Under the pieces are notes generated by a model that was not told the origin of the DNA, searched no databases, and worked only from the letters and a program-made list of their open reading frames with translations. Shown piece by piece: positions 24,144 through 36,020 of a stretch of 64,000 nucleotides of DNA. The first letter of the stretch is position 1. Each line of letters starts with the position of its first letter. The stretch is from positions 2,480,001 to 2,544,000 of the forward strand of contig JAJEKV010000035.1 in NCBI GenBank assembly GCA_021234155.1. The letters are read 5' to 3'. The position numbers and the translations under genes were made by a program. Origin of the DNA: Isoetes taiwanensis (taxonomy: Eukaryota > Streptophyta > Lycopodiopsida > Isoetales > Isoetaceae).

Positions 24144-25580
24144 ATGGGGGCAAGAGTGCTAGTATGGGCGCTGCTGGTAGGGGCTTTATTAGCAATGCAA
24201 AGCATTGAAGCGCAGACCTGCGGGAGCCAGGCAGGAGGAGCATATTGCTCTCCGGGGTATTGCTGCAGCCAATATGGATGGTGCGGCACTACGTCTGCAT
24301 ACTGCGGAACCGGCTGCCAAAGCCAGTGCAACCAAGAGCAGTGTGGTAAGCAGGCCAATATGGCCTCCTGTGCCTCCGGCTATTGTTGCAGCCAGTATGG
24401 CTTCTGCGGCACCTCCTCTGCCTACTGCGGAACTGGCTGCCAAAGCGGCCCCTGTTCTGGCGGCACCCCCAGCCCCCCGCCTCCCAGCCCGTCCCCCGCT
24501 GGCGGCACTTCCATCAAACTTGGTTACTGGGGCAACTGGGAAGCTGACCCCTCTACCATCAACTCTTGCCTCTATACCCATCTCCTCTATGCCTTTGCCA
24601 ACCTCAACTCTGATTTCACCGTCTCTGCCGACTACACCACCATCTCCTCCTTTGTCTCTAAGGTTCGCCTCAAAAACCCTAATGTCAAAACTCTCATCTC
24701 CATTGGGGGTGGTAGTAGTGACCCCTCTGCCTTTTCTCGCATGGTTAGCTCCTCTACCTCTCGCTCTACCTTTATCACCAGCAGCATTGCCCTTGCCCGA
24801 ACATATAACTTTGATGGTCTAGACCTTGATTGGGAATACCCTGATGTGGCCGCTGGTGACATGACTAACCTTGGCCTTCTGTTCCAAGAATGGCGTGCGA
24901 GTGCTCCCAGCATGCTTCTTGCTGCTGCTGTTTACTATAAGAATCCTCTAGCTGATTGGATGGGAGGCGCGTCTTATCCAACCTCCTCGATTCAATCAAA
25001 TCTCAACTGGGTGCTTGTCATGAGTTATGACCTCCATGGTTCATGGGAAAGTTACACCAATAACCCAGCACCCCTTTATGACCCTACTTATCCCACTGTG
25101 AATGGTGACTATGGTTTGACAAAATGGTTGAGCTATCTCGGTGCACAAAAGATTGTGTATGGATTCCCTGCATATGGAGTGACTTGGACCTTGACTACAT
25201 CCAATCATGGTCTTGGCGCTCCTGCAAATCCAACTTATGCTACACCTTCTTATGCCTCTATTGCTAGTTCTGGGGCCACTGTTGTCCATGATACATCTAC
25301 CAAGTCTACATATGCATATAGCGGCACGACCTGGACCGGATATGATGATGCATGGTCGATCACAAACAAGGTGAACTATTTGAAATCTAAAGGACTACAA
25401 GGCTATGGATTCTGGACACCTCTTCAAGACGATTCTACCTTTACCCTTGCTAAAGCAGGTAATTACTTCAAACACATTTTAACACTTGCACTCTATGTGA
25501 TATGATTTTGACCCGTTTGCTTGTTTGTAGCTGCTAAAGCATTGGATGGGAAGTATTGCGATGGAACAATCATACCATAA
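24144..25580 (+). CDS. Secreted hevein-GH18 (class V-type) chitinase C2, intact
   Basis: Hydrolyses beta-1,4 bonds of chitin, presumably outside the cell against fungal walls. Two exons: 24,144-25,458 and 25,531-25,580, with a 72-bp GT-AG intron; 454 residues. Signal peptide 1-23; hevein/CBM18 domain 1 about 24-64 and domain 2 about 67-106 ([18 protein letters not shown]); Pro/Ser linker; GH18 barrel from about 123. The catalytic motif DGLDLDWE has its acid Glu at residue 231; MSYDLHG matches the substrate-contact Tyr segment. An ATG at 24,078 is in frame, but it would bury the signal peptide, so 24,144 is preferred. Unspliced reading ends at 25,505 without the closing codons. Plant GH18 class V enzymes usually lack hevein domains, so the architecture is unusual. 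It is the only clearly intact host gene here. Confidence 0.92.
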
Positions 25581-26138
25581 CACGTTTTCAACATGTCGAT
25601 CTACATTATAATTGTGTTGCCTTTCTTTATTCAATATTTGTACTATTATTTATAAGAAGATTTGTATTATTTGCTAAGATCTAATTGCTTGGAGAATGTT
25701 CTAACTTGAGGTAGTATGATACCATGTATAAAGTCCAACAAAAAAGAGTTGCAATTTAACATTAGTTTGGTTAGACCCGAACCATGTGCAAGTTACTTTG
25801 CAATTCATGCCTTAAACAACAACATAACAATTAACAAATACAAGAAATTTATCGCGGCGGCCAAGGCCGCCGCGAACATTTCTCTTTTTCTGAGTGTATT
25901 ATCGGGGAATTTGTGTCAACTTGGCACCAATGTGAAAATCATTTCCAGCCGGATCTCAAACCATAATGCTTTGCCATCATATTGAAGAAAATCAAATGTT
26001 ATTTCGAGTATCTCAAAATGGGGGTCAGATTTTGATCAATTGCGAGTATCATGTTAGACAATACTACCTCATTGTATAAACAAGAAGTGAACATTTGAAT
26101 AAATCCAAAGCATGTTCAGTGTTCTAATATTTCATAGT
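25581..26138. other. Intergenic region C2 to K4
   Basis: AT-rich, matching 8,013-8,561. It carries the 3-prime flank of C2 and upstream sequence of K4. A GC-rich palindrome at 25,853-25,874 stands out and is listed separately. Confidence 0.6.
25853..25874. repeat. Perfect GC-rich palindrome
   Basis: Arms CGCGGCGGCC and GGCCGCCGCG around AA in an otherwise AT-rich region. The homologous site in unit 1 (8,277-8,303) lacks it. Upstream of K5 the same position is CGCGGCCGCCGCCGCCGCG and forms a duplication breakpoint. Confidence 0.85.
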
Positions 26139-27369
26139 ATGTTCAATATTTCAACTGTTGTTCTTCTGTTGGTACTAATGTTGCTATCAGGCACCACAGC
26201 ACAAGATTGTGGGGAAGCAGCTGGAGGAGCTCTTTGTGAAGCTAATCTGTGTTGCAGCAAATATGGTTATTGTGGAGTCGGTTCTCAGTATTGTGGCTTG
26301 GGATGCCCGAGCCAATGCAATAGTACTACTAATAGCCCCACAAGCTATTTGGGGAATGTGGTATTCAAGCAAGCAATGCCCTTTGTAAAAATAATCTCTG
26401 GCTGCAAATGAAATACGGATAGCGGGGTTACTTCAGACTTATTTGTGGAACGGATGCGAGCCAATGTAGTAGCAATACTACTACACCTCTACCATTGCCA
26501 TCACCATTGCCGTCACCATCGAATTTAACATCAGGATCATCATCGGCACCAACACCATTGTCCCCTTTGCTTCTTCTTCTTTTCCAAAAAGCCCGCTTGT
26601 TCCACTAGCCATAGCAGTTCCACTCCTTTGTAACCTTTGTGTGTCTCTACAAACAATTGCTTGCTTTGCCCGCCTCAAGAGAAGGAAACTTTTGGCTCAA
26701 ACTCTGCCACCACAGTGGGATTCTAAATGTGTAGAAGCTCCCTTTTCAAGGTTTGGCTATGCAGACATGAGCACAGCCACCAAAGGATTTAGCGAGAGCC
26801 TGATGCTTGGCAAGGGGAGATATGGGAGTGTTTATAAAGGGGTATTGCCCAGTGATAAAACTGAAGGGCATCAACAATTTTCAGCAGAACTTTCTGTTAT
26901 AGGTTTTCTTAGGCACAAAAATTTAGTTGGATTAAGAGGCTGGTGCCATGAGCATGAAAATTTGATTCTGGTTTATGACTACATGCCAAATGGGAGTCTG
27001 AATCAGCATTTATTTTCATCAAACCGTCTTTTGACATGGGGCCAGAGGTATGAGATAGCAAAGGGAGTGGCGGAGGGGTTGGCATTCTTACATGGGGGAT
27101 GGGATATCAAGGCTGCAAATGTCCTGTTAGACAACAACTTTGTGGCATTTTCAAGACTCATGCAAACCACTCAATCACAACAAACAATGACAATGGCCGG
27201 TACCCTTGGCTACATTGTGCCAGAACTAGCCTGGATGAGTAGAGCTAGTGTGAAATCTGATATATACAATTATGGTACCCTACTTCTGGAGATGGCATGC
27301 GGAAAACCTGTTCTTAGCATGCCATGGGAGAATCAAGAATATTTATTTTTGCTGGAATGGGTTTGGTAA
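26139..27369 (+). pseudogene. Hevein-domain receptor kinase copy K4 (pseudokinase-like)
   Basis: Starts MFNISTV at 26,139 with signal peptide and hevein domain 1 intact. Hevein domain 2 and the membrane segment are frame-broken at former CAG/CTG sites. From 26,641 a 242-codon frame covers the kinase. It keeps the Gly loop (GKGRYGSVYKG) and the APE-type motif, but has lost three catalytic elements by in-frame deletions: 27 bp with the VAVK lysine, 21 bp with the HRD loop (HGGWDIKAAN remains), and 18 bp with DFG. It ends at the same premature stop as K2 (LLEWVW). Without the lysine, HRD Asp and DFG Asp it cannot be a normal kinase. It could be a decoy receptor if the ectodomain breaks are artefacts, or simply a pseudogene. 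Confidence 0.82.
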
Positions 27370-27445
27370 GCACAAAAGAACGGTGATTTGCTTGGAGTTG
27401 CCGATGCGAGACTTCAATCACATTATGATGTTGAGCAGATGAGAG

Positions 27446-27838
27446 TAGCCCCTGGAATCTTCTGCTAGTACCTTCATTTAAAATGGATGTCTGTGACGAA
27501 ATGCCAACAGTCCTTACCCCAAAGATAGAAAAAAATCTTTGCAGGCCAAGACCGGAGCAGAAATGAAGATACTAGTGAAGAAAACACACATCTGCAAGCC
27601 CTGGCCTCTAACAAACAGAAAGATTATGAAGTTATACCTGAAAAAGCTTTATGGAAAACAACATCAGTAGTGCACCCTAATGAATGAGGAATTGAAGAAG
27701 GTTTATGGCGATGAAGATTGTCATTTTCCATTAGTGTGATTAAGCCTGAGACATTGCGTTATTTATGTTTGTGCTTTATTGCTGAATTCCAACAATTCTC
27801 AATTTTGAATTGTCTGTAATGTGCTTGATTTATATGGA
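27446..27838 (+). pseudogene. HAD/FCP1-like gene tail, copy 2
   Basis: Same fused tail as 9,886-10,276, with the same deletion junction after GATGAGAGT. Units 1 and 2 therefore descend from one ancestor that already carried this deletion, while K5 shows the undeleted state. Confidence 0.6.
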
Positions 27839-28417
27839 ATGTGACAGACACACAGACAGACAGACACAGTCAAAGTCAAAATTGGTTAAAAACATGTTTT
27901 TCGGATACCTAACGTGTTTGCGTTTCATATGAACAAAAAATCGCCTGATTCTGATATATCTACAAAAAGTTAGAGTAGGCGGAAGAGGAGACGGGTCTGA
28001 TGGCCCTCTGCATGAGGCGGATCCCCTTCCTAGCGCATAGGGGGTTTCCATCAACTTCTTGGAAGCTTTTTAAGAGATTTAAAAGGCAAATGTTGCAGAT
28101 GTCTACATTCTCAGAAAGCCCTTTTAAATAGCATTCAAATGCACATGTCCATGTGCTAAACAGAGATAGGAAAGAGAAGTTATGACACTTTTAGTGAGGA
28201 TTCATCGTGGGGATGGGCCCATAAATCGTGATGGATGGGCCCTGTTATCATATTTCATTTTAACGTTTGATTTTTTATTTTAACGGTCTGCAACATATGT
28301 TCAAAAGGAAGGGGGTGAGCGATGACGGGTCCATGCGCAAAGGAAGGCGACCCAACCCTAGGATGCATTGCATGCATTGCATGCATGCATTGATTGATTG
28401 ATTGATTTTTAATGTCG
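27839..28417. other. Insertion with TGTGACA end, copy 2
   Basis: Matches 10,277-10,860. At the right end the CAGA microsatellite of copy 1 is replaced by a (TGCA)n-like tract (28,362-28,389), and the closing TGTCACA reads ATGTCGGG. These changes again remove CAG/CTG words. Confidence 0.4.
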
Positions 28418-29282
28418 GGACCCAAACAACAAAAGGGCCATGGAAACCCAAAAGTATAAAGAGAAAGATAATGCTAATGGTAATGGTAGAGCAACAAGTG
28501 CAAGCCGAGGAGGATGTTCCAGCCGACAAAGGTTTTAATCAAGGGAATACAATTGGAGGTGTTGTAGTAAATGTGCCGAGAAGATGTTTATGAAGAAGAA
28601 CCACTAGTAGAGGAAGATGAAGGTGTAGAGGTGGTAAACGTAAACTTGACTATCTCTCGGAGTTATAGAAACTAATAATAATAACAAGGATGATGATATG
28701 TTGATTTATACGGACTAGAGAAGATAGTAATTAGCTCAAAGAAGCTTGAAGGAGTATGCAAGGAGGGAAGGAGGTTTTGTCAATAAGGAAATGGTGATTT
28801 TGCGGTCGGTTCGGATGACTTAATGGAAAAGCTTTGAACTTGAGAAATGTACTTTGTATGCCTAGTTTCTTGTCAAAAATTTAATTTGAGTATGTCAATT
28901 ACTGGATTAGGATGGTTGTATTTGACAATATTTAGTGTATTAATTTTATGAATATTGAAATCAAGTTTATTGGAGAACCTGTACACAATCTTTTTGGTTT
29001 GAGCAGTAATTGTTTGCCATTCCTAAATGCTGTAAGTTTTGTTGACATAAGTGTTTGGCATGAATAATTTGTCATACAAACATGAAAAATGTTGAGTTAA
29101 TGGTGGAATTGAAGTTAATTCATTCCTTTGAAGATAAAACTGAAGATTCTACATGTATTGGGTGCATGCTGGATAAGCATATAAGCTATTATTCAAGAAA
29201 TCTTATAAGAGAGCAAAAGGAGTGTTGGATTTGATTCATACAAACATCTATGGTCCCTTTAGTATGAGGAACATCATGGGAA
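28418..29282 (+). pseudogene. Ty1/copia fragment, copy 2
   Basis: Duplicate of 10,861-11,721 with the same integrase-start remnant (RAKGVLDLIHTNIYGPF near 29,210-29,265) and the same Ngaro-type insertion point. Confidence 0.5.
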
Positions 29283-32200
29283 GAATGTCACGGTTCTATT
29301 GCTAACAATAGAACTGACATTCCTTGGATGGGGACGCCTCACCTCACATCTCCTATTTATTCTGCCTCTTCGTCCATGTTCATTCATCGGCGTTATCTTC
29401 TAGTATTCTCCTCATTCTTTGTCCTACCAGTTTTCCTCACAAGTCTGCTAGTTTGTTCTACCTTATCTTACCCTACTTCTTCATCTCTTACCCTTCTACT
29501 AGTTTTTTCGGGTGATGCCCTACCGAATCTTAGCCTTGTTCTTCATCCCTTACCCTGTGCAGTTTTGTCTCTGGGTGTTTCCTTCTGGCTCCTTGTGTCC
29601 TAACGCCATCAGAACCCTGGCCAGGCCGATTGGGTCGCATCAGTGGAAAGGAAAATTATTTGGGATATCTTCTAGTTTGAGCGTGACTCCTCCTGGTGTT
29701 GATGGTGCTCGCCCAGTTACCCGAGGCTTGTTTGCAAGAGTCACGGCATGGCTTTCACAACCGGAGCGATTTTTTTGGATAAGTACTATGAACTGAGTTT
29801 TTCTTCTGTATTTTTTCTTTCCTTGCCTTTTTTCATGTTTGGGGCCTGGGTTGTCTGTGAAACAATATGCCTTAACCTTGATTGACTTTGGCTGTGCCTT
29901 TTTCCACGATTTGGGTTCTGGTTATATGCTCACGAGGCCAAAACCCTGATTGCTTTGTTATTTTTGCAGTTCAAATGCATTCTTGGCGATTCAGGTAGCT
30001 CACATAGCTGGATCGGTGCCGGATTTAGTCCTCACTTGGTCGGATTGAGTAAGATTTCTCTCTTCTTCGCTAGATTGCCCTCTTCTTTGCTAGATGCAAT
30101 CTGTTCTACACGGAAGGGTTTGTTGGATGGTATTCGGTGCTCCAAACTTTCTGATTCTGCTTGTTGTTTGGATTTTCATTTCGGGTTGTGGTTCTTTGTG
30201 TTTTTGTCTGGGTAACTTTGACCTTGTTTGTTGCTCTTTCTCACCTCTGCTCTCCTAATTTTCTTGGTGGGCTAAAGCCCTGGAGCTGCAACGACCTCAC
30301 CCTACCAGATCTCTGCGCGTGGCGGCTCCTCCTACGTTCAGATTCTTGCTGTGATGGACGCTTCTTTGCTTTGCCTTGGGATACCAAATCTATAGGCTCA
30401 GAGATGGTTTTAAAATGGCTGGGTTCCGGCCTCATAGGAGCTTTCTTGTATAAACCACCACATTGTCGTGGGCTCATAGGAGCTTTCTTGTATAAACCAC
30501 CACATTGTCGTGGGCTCTCCTCTCTACTGGCTTCAATTGCGGTGGCTGCAGATCCTCTTCGATTATATTCCGCGGCTTTAATTCTGATTCTCGAAGACTA
30601 ATTGTTGTCTGAGTTCCAGATCTTTGAGTTTCAGGTTCTTGGCTTCTGTAACTGTTCAATTTTCCATAGCTTCGCAAATTACAAATATAGGTTAATTGTT
30701 AGTAAATTTTTTGTCTAGGGCTTTTTGGCTTGTTTGTGGAGATGTCAAAGTTTGAGTTTATGCCACTTATGGTTGCGAGTTCGAGGCCCTACTTTTTCAT
30801 TGTTGTGCTTTATCTATGTTTTATCCTCACGTTTTATCATTCTATTACATACACGTTGCACATCATTTTCGTTTCCCAAGGCGCTCCCTCATGAAATGAC
30901 CTCTGATAAAGCTTTCGTAGTTGCCCTGCATGGCCGTTCATTGTTCCTTCGGTTTTTACATGTGCCTATATGTTTTCTTCCGATGCATTCTTCTCCTTTG
31001 AATATGTGCGGGCTTTAGCTCCATTTATACCCTTGTTCTGGCTTTTTCACGCAGAGTTTATTGCGTCCCATTACTATGCTTAGTCTTTTTTTGTCACTTG
31101 TCCCTCGCTCTCGATTACTCCAATTTGCTACTTAATGTTCTTATTCTAATTTTTTCTCTTTCTGTGAACTTGTTTGTTACATTGGTCCATCCGCTTGCCA
31201 TTTGCTTCGTTAGTCTCGGTTTATTCGTTAGTCTCGGTCTGTTGTTTCATTTTGTCAGTAGAATTTGTACGTTTCTGGGTGATTGTCACTGAGGTACTCT
31301 TTACCCCATGTTACTCTCGCTTCTATGTCTCCTCGTGTTTTGTTGTTTCCACGTTCATGCGTTAGGTTCCCATTTACTTTTTTCATCCTGACGAGCTTAA
31401 CCTTGGGTATTTTTATGCTCCTTTTTGCTCTTTTTTGCTCTTCTTGTTATTTTTGCGTTCCTTGGCTTTATTCAAATTCATCAGATTTATTCTCATTGTT
31501 GTCTGTATCTAACCTTTCTTCTTGTACCATTGGTCGATTTCATCCCTCATGGTTCCCTTTTACTCACTATGATTTGGCTACATGTGCATTGTTTTTTCCA
31601 TTTTTTTTTTGCTTTTTTACTTTCGTTCACGTTCTCTCATTTTTTGGCCACCATGATTGCTCCATTTATTGTGTAGTTTATTCCATTCGTCTTATTGCTT
31701 TGCTCATCCTCCTTTGCCAGGGTTCATCCTTTCGTTTTCCTTCAAGCTTTGTTGCCTCCTTATTTGTATTCATTTTCCTTATCCATGGATTTCTTTAACT
31801 CTTTGTCTGGGTATTTTGTTTTATGGTTTTGTTTGTTTGCAACCCAACAATGTTCTCCCACTTGCTCTATGTTCCCAATCAGCTCCTTATCTGTGCATCA
31901 GCTCCCTACTCCTTTAGTGCATCAGTTTCTTATTTTGGTTTTTATTTTATCTTCTTGCTCCTTTTTTATTTTTGCTAGTTAGGTTAGTTCGGTTTTTATA
32001 GTATCTTTGTTCGTGTAGTGTTTACTGGATATTAGTCATTAATCCCTACTTTTTTGATGTCATCATGTCCATGGCTTTGTCCGCTGTTACCCTAGAAGTT
32101 CCTTTCTCCATCTTGTACTACATTGTTCCATTGTGTCCTTCATTTTTATATTCCTTTTCCATTTTTCTCTGTATTGTTCCATAGGATCTTTTATTTGTAT

Positions 32201-33157
32201 ACATCCCACCGTTCAAATTCCGCTTTACTTGCTCTTTCTACTTCTTCATTGCTCCATTGTCTCTGTCTTCTCGTTGTCCCCTTTTGCTCCATTCTTCTTA
32301 AACTTCTCTTCCTTCCATTTACTCTAATTGTCTTGATTGCTCTTTTGCCCTCGATGAGCCATCTCCTCCCGTTACTCTATAACTCCTTGGCTGCCCCTTC
32401 TGCCTCGTTTGTCCCACTGTTCTATTATCTTGTTATCTCATTACCTTTTTTTACCTCTATTACTTGTTTGTCCAAATTCTGCCTTATTGCTCCCAAGGGT
32501 GTTCTACGGTAATTCGTCAACCTTGTTACATGTGCCTTATCTTTTCCATGAGTTGTTTGTATCCTTTTCTGCTTTTAGAATCCTTGCCTTATTCACGTTA
32601 CTCTTATGTTTATCAGCTTGATCTCGGCGGTTTTTGCATCCTTCCTTGGTTTCTTTGTCTTCTTGCTCCTTTTCTTTTGTTTGCTAGTAGGTTAGTTCGG
32701 TTTTATAGTATCTTTTATGGGGTACTAGTCCATGAGTTATTTGAAATCTTTAGTTTGTTGCTCCCAAGGGTGTTCTACCATAATTCGTCAACCTTGTTAC
32801 ATGTGCCTTATCTTTTCCATGAGTTGTTTGTATCCTTTTCTGCTTTTAGAATCCTTGCCTTATTCACGTTACTCTTATGTTTATCAGCTTGATCTCGGCT
32901 GCTTTTGCATCCTTCCTTGGTTTCTTTGTCTTCTTGCTCCTTTTCTTTTGTTTGCTAGTAGGTTAGTTCGGTTTTATAGTATCTTTTATGGGGTACTAGT
33001 CCATGAGTTATTTGAAATCTTTAGTTTGTTAATATCATAATGATCGTGGCATTATCTGTCGTTATCCCACAAGTACCTTTTCCCATCTCGTATTGCATTG
33101 TTTGTGTCTCTCATTTTTTTGTTCCCATCTCGTATTGCATTGTTTGTGTCTCTCATT
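29283..33157 (+). mobile_element. Truncated Ngaro-type element (duplicate of N1)
   Basis: Follows N1 from its A1 palindrome (29,283) through the noncoding body, with the same internal duplications, for about 3.87 kb. It ends at 33,157 before B1. Its last 80 bp are a tandem duplication (word CATCTCGTATTGCATTG twice), after which a GC-rich block and kinase K5 upstream sequence follow. Confidence 0.75.
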
Positions 33158-33160
33158 TAT

Positions 33161-33179
33161 CGCGGCCGCCGCCGCCGCG
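33161..33179. repeat. GC-rich block at duplication breakpoint
   Basis: CGCGGCCGCCGCCGCCGCG between Ngaro-type sequence on the left and K5 upstream sequence (AACATTTCTC) on the right. It corresponds to the palindrome at 25,853-25,874, so the extra kinase copy was joined at this GC block. Confidence 0.8.
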
Positions 33180-33443
33180 AACATTTCTCTTTTTCTGAGT
33201 TTATTATCGGGGAATTTGTGTCAACTTGGCACCAATGTGAAAATCATTTCCAGCCGGATTTCAAACCATAATGCTTTGCCATCATATTGAAGAAAATCAA
33301 ATGTTATTTCGAGTATCTCAAAATGGGGGTCAGATTTTGATCAATTGCGAGTATCATGTTAGACAATGCTACCTCATTGTATAAAAAAGAAGTGAACATT
33401 TGAATAAATCCAAAGCATGTTCAGTGTTTTAACATTTCATAGT

Positions 33444-34950
33444 ATGTTCAATATTTCAACTGTTGTTCTTCTGTTGGTACTAATGTTGCTATCAGGCACC
33501 ACAACACAAGATTGTGGGGAAGCAGCTGGAGGAGCTCTTTGTGAAGCTAATCTGTGTGTTGCAGCAAATATGGTTATTGTGGAGTCGGTTCTCAGTATTG
33601 TGGCTTGGGATGCCCGAGCCAATGCAATAGTACTACTAATAGCCCCACAACTGCTGGGGAATGTGGTATTCAAGCAAGCAATGCCCTTTGTAAAAATAAT
33701 CTCTGCTGCAGCGAGTACGGATACTGCGGGGTTACTTCAGCTTACTGTGGAACTGGATGCCAGAGCCAATGTAGTAGCAATACTACTACACCTCTACCAT
33801 TGCCATCACCATTGCCGTCACCATCGAATTTAACATCAGGATCATCATCAGCACCAACACCATTGTCCACTGCTTCTTCTTCTTCTTCTTCTTCCAAAAA
33901 CCTGCTTGTTCCACTAGCCATAACAGTTCCACTCACTGTTGCACTGTGTGTCTCTGTAGCAATTGCTTGCTTTGCATGCCTCAAGAGAAGAAAACTTTTG
34001 GCTTAAACTCTACCACCACAATGGGATTCTAAATGTGTAGAAGCTCCCTTTTCAAGGTTTGGCTATGCAGACCTGAGCACAGCCACCAAAGGATTTAGTG
34101 AGAGCCTGATGCTTGGCAAGGGGGGATATGGGAGTGTTTATAAAGGGGTATTGCCCAGTGATAAAACTGAAGTGGCAGTGAAGGTAATGTCAGTAGAAGG
34201 GCATCAACAATTTTCAGCAGAACTTTCTGTTATAGGTCTTCTTAGGCACAAAAATTTAGTTGGATTAAGAGGCTGGTGCCATGAGCATGAAAAATTGATT
34301 CTGGTTTATGACTAAAAGCCAAATGGGAGTCTGAATCAGCATTTATTTTCATCAGACCGTCTTTTGACATGGGGCCAGAGGTATGAGATAGCAAAGGGAG
34401 TGGCGGAGGGGTTGGCATTCTTACATGGGGGATGGGAACAAAAAATTATACATAGAGATATCAAGGCTGCAAATGTCCTGTTAGACAACAACTTTGTGGC
34501 ACGTTTGGGAGATTTTGGACTTTCAAGACTCATGCAAACCACTCAATCACAACAAACAATGACAATGGCCGGTACCCTTGGCTACATTGCGCCAGAACTA
34601 GCCTGGATGGGTAGAGCTAGTGTCAAATATGATATATAAAGTTATAGTACCCTACTTCTGGAGATGGCATGTGGAAAACCTGTTCTTAGCATGCCATGGG
34701 AGAATATTTATTTTTGCTGGAATGGGTTTGGTAAGCACAAAAGAATGGTGATTTGCTTGAAGTTGCCGATGTGAGACTTCAATCACATTATGATGTTGAG
34801 CAGATGAGAGTTATGTTGTCTCTGGGTTTGCTTTGTGGCCATCCTGATGCTGAACAGAGACCAAGCATAAAAAGATGCTGACAGGTACTGGATGCCGAAG
34901 CTGCACTTCCCAGTCTTCCCAATGTCATGCCAAATCTGCCTTTCCTTCAT
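33444..34950 (+). pseudogene. Hevein-domain receptor kinase copy K5
   Basis: Start MFNISTV at 33,444. Both hevein domains are recognisable, but a 2-base insertion near 33,555 shifts the frame in domain 1. A second frame (33,554-34,006) continues through domain 2, linker and membrane segment. The kinase has all three catalytic elements ([18 protein letters not shown]) and the longest tail (GLLCGHPDAE-like text near 34,845), so it represents the undeleted kinase. Stops occur after KRRKLLA (34,004), after LVYD (34,314) and after VKYDI (34,637), and again at the WVW position. Most of these are single-base changes unrelated to CAG/CTG, so this copy is a genuine pseudogene. Confidence 0.85.
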
Positions 34951-35017
34951 CTGTTTATTCATATATTACTTCCTGTTGTGAAGGTATTCATGGTGTTCCA
35001 ACCAGTTAAAAACTGAT

Positions 35018-35278
35018 TTGGCAGCAAAAGATAAACTTGTTGTCTTGGATTTAAATGGTGTGCTGGTAAAAACTTTTGGTATTAATAAACACATACGCCT
35101 TCAAACAAGATTGATAATGCAATATACCAATAGGGAAAAAGTGATATTCAGATCAGATACAGTGTTGTTCCTGAAGACTTTGTTACAGAAGTGTAGTGTT
35201 GATATACGGTCATCAATGCAACTCTCTAACGTGGAAGATGTGCTTCAAGTGCTATGTCCAGATTTGAGGGACAACTTT
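35018..35278 (+). pseudogene. HAD/FCP1-NIF phosphatase-like gene, left part
   Basis: The frame KDKLVVLDLNGVLVKTF has the HAD-type start motif (D-x-D/N-G), with Asn where catalytic FCP1/NIF enzymes usually have a second Asp. It continues with FRSDTVLFLKTL and RSSMQLSNVEDVL, typical of NIF-domain proteins. The frame begins at TTG, not ATG, so the true start is not seen; 5-prime exons may be missing. It stops at the ACTTT target site of retroelement G-A and resumes at 63,370. Known family members dephosphorylate RNA polymerase II CTD or related substrates; activity here is doubtful. Confidence 0.65.
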
Positions 35279-35628
35279 TGTTAGAGCCTGGACTCTAACC
35301 TTGCAAGAAGGATGAAAAACCCAACAATCCAAGCTCAATCTATCAGAATAAGGCAATGCACAAGACAAAGAATCATCATCTCCATAGCTAGATCAAGCAA
35401 AATGCTCTCTCTCAATACACCGTCTCTCTGTTCTTCTCTCTCTGCTCAGATAATACAATGCTCATAATGGCTCCACAATGCATACGTGCAAATATCCTGC
35501 ACGCGTGCATGCGCGTATATCACTCTATATACGGTATATGATGAGTGTGGTGAGTGGTGACAAGTGTGGTGAGTGGTGACGAATGTGGTGAGTGGTGACG
35601 AGTGTGGTGAGTGGTGACGACCCCAACA
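35279..35628 (-). repeat. 3-prime LTR of G-A
   Basis: 350 bp, TGTTAGAGCC...CCCCAACA on the plus strand, nearly identical to 63,020-63,369. It contains tandem units around GTGGTGAGTGGTGAC at 35,543-35,620. The target duplication ACTTT precedes it at 35,274-35,278. Confidence 0.92.
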
Positions 35629-36020
35629 GTGGCGACCACAGTGGGAAAATGTGCCACTCCGTGGCGGAGAACCCACAACAAAACAAACTCATATGGTCCT
35701 TGGGACATGTCCCCAAATGACACATTTACATCCTCCTCAAATCCAAATGACTAATACAAACAAACTGGTCCAAAATGACAGTGACGAAACAGAGTCTTTG
35801 TAACTGTGGCAAACTTTGAAAGCTGATATCTTGAGCTCCAGACCTCCGTTTGACCTGCACCATAGCTCGTTGGATTCGTATCGCCGAAACACATCTTTTG
35901 ATGTAGGATAGATTGTGTATTATGGAACTGTCACCAGCTGTTTTTACAGAAAAACGACCTGCTGTAACCCAAAAGTTCTCCACAAATTCTCTGTAATTGG
36001 AGCTATGCCAAATCTGAATT
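35629..36020 (-). other. 3-prime internal segment of G-A
   Basis: Sequence between the end of the Ngaro element and the G-A 3-prime LTR, hence the continuation of G-A after its integrase region. A short minus frame (RAMVQVKRRSGAQD near 35,840) may be the end of pol. No polypurine tract is obvious beside the LTR; the bordering word GTGGCGACCACAG partly mirrors the primer-site region at 63,000-63,019. Confidence 0.6.

Noticed and set aside
35446-35725. His/Thr-Ser repeat frames
   Set aside because: Translations of the LTR minisatellite, not a gene.
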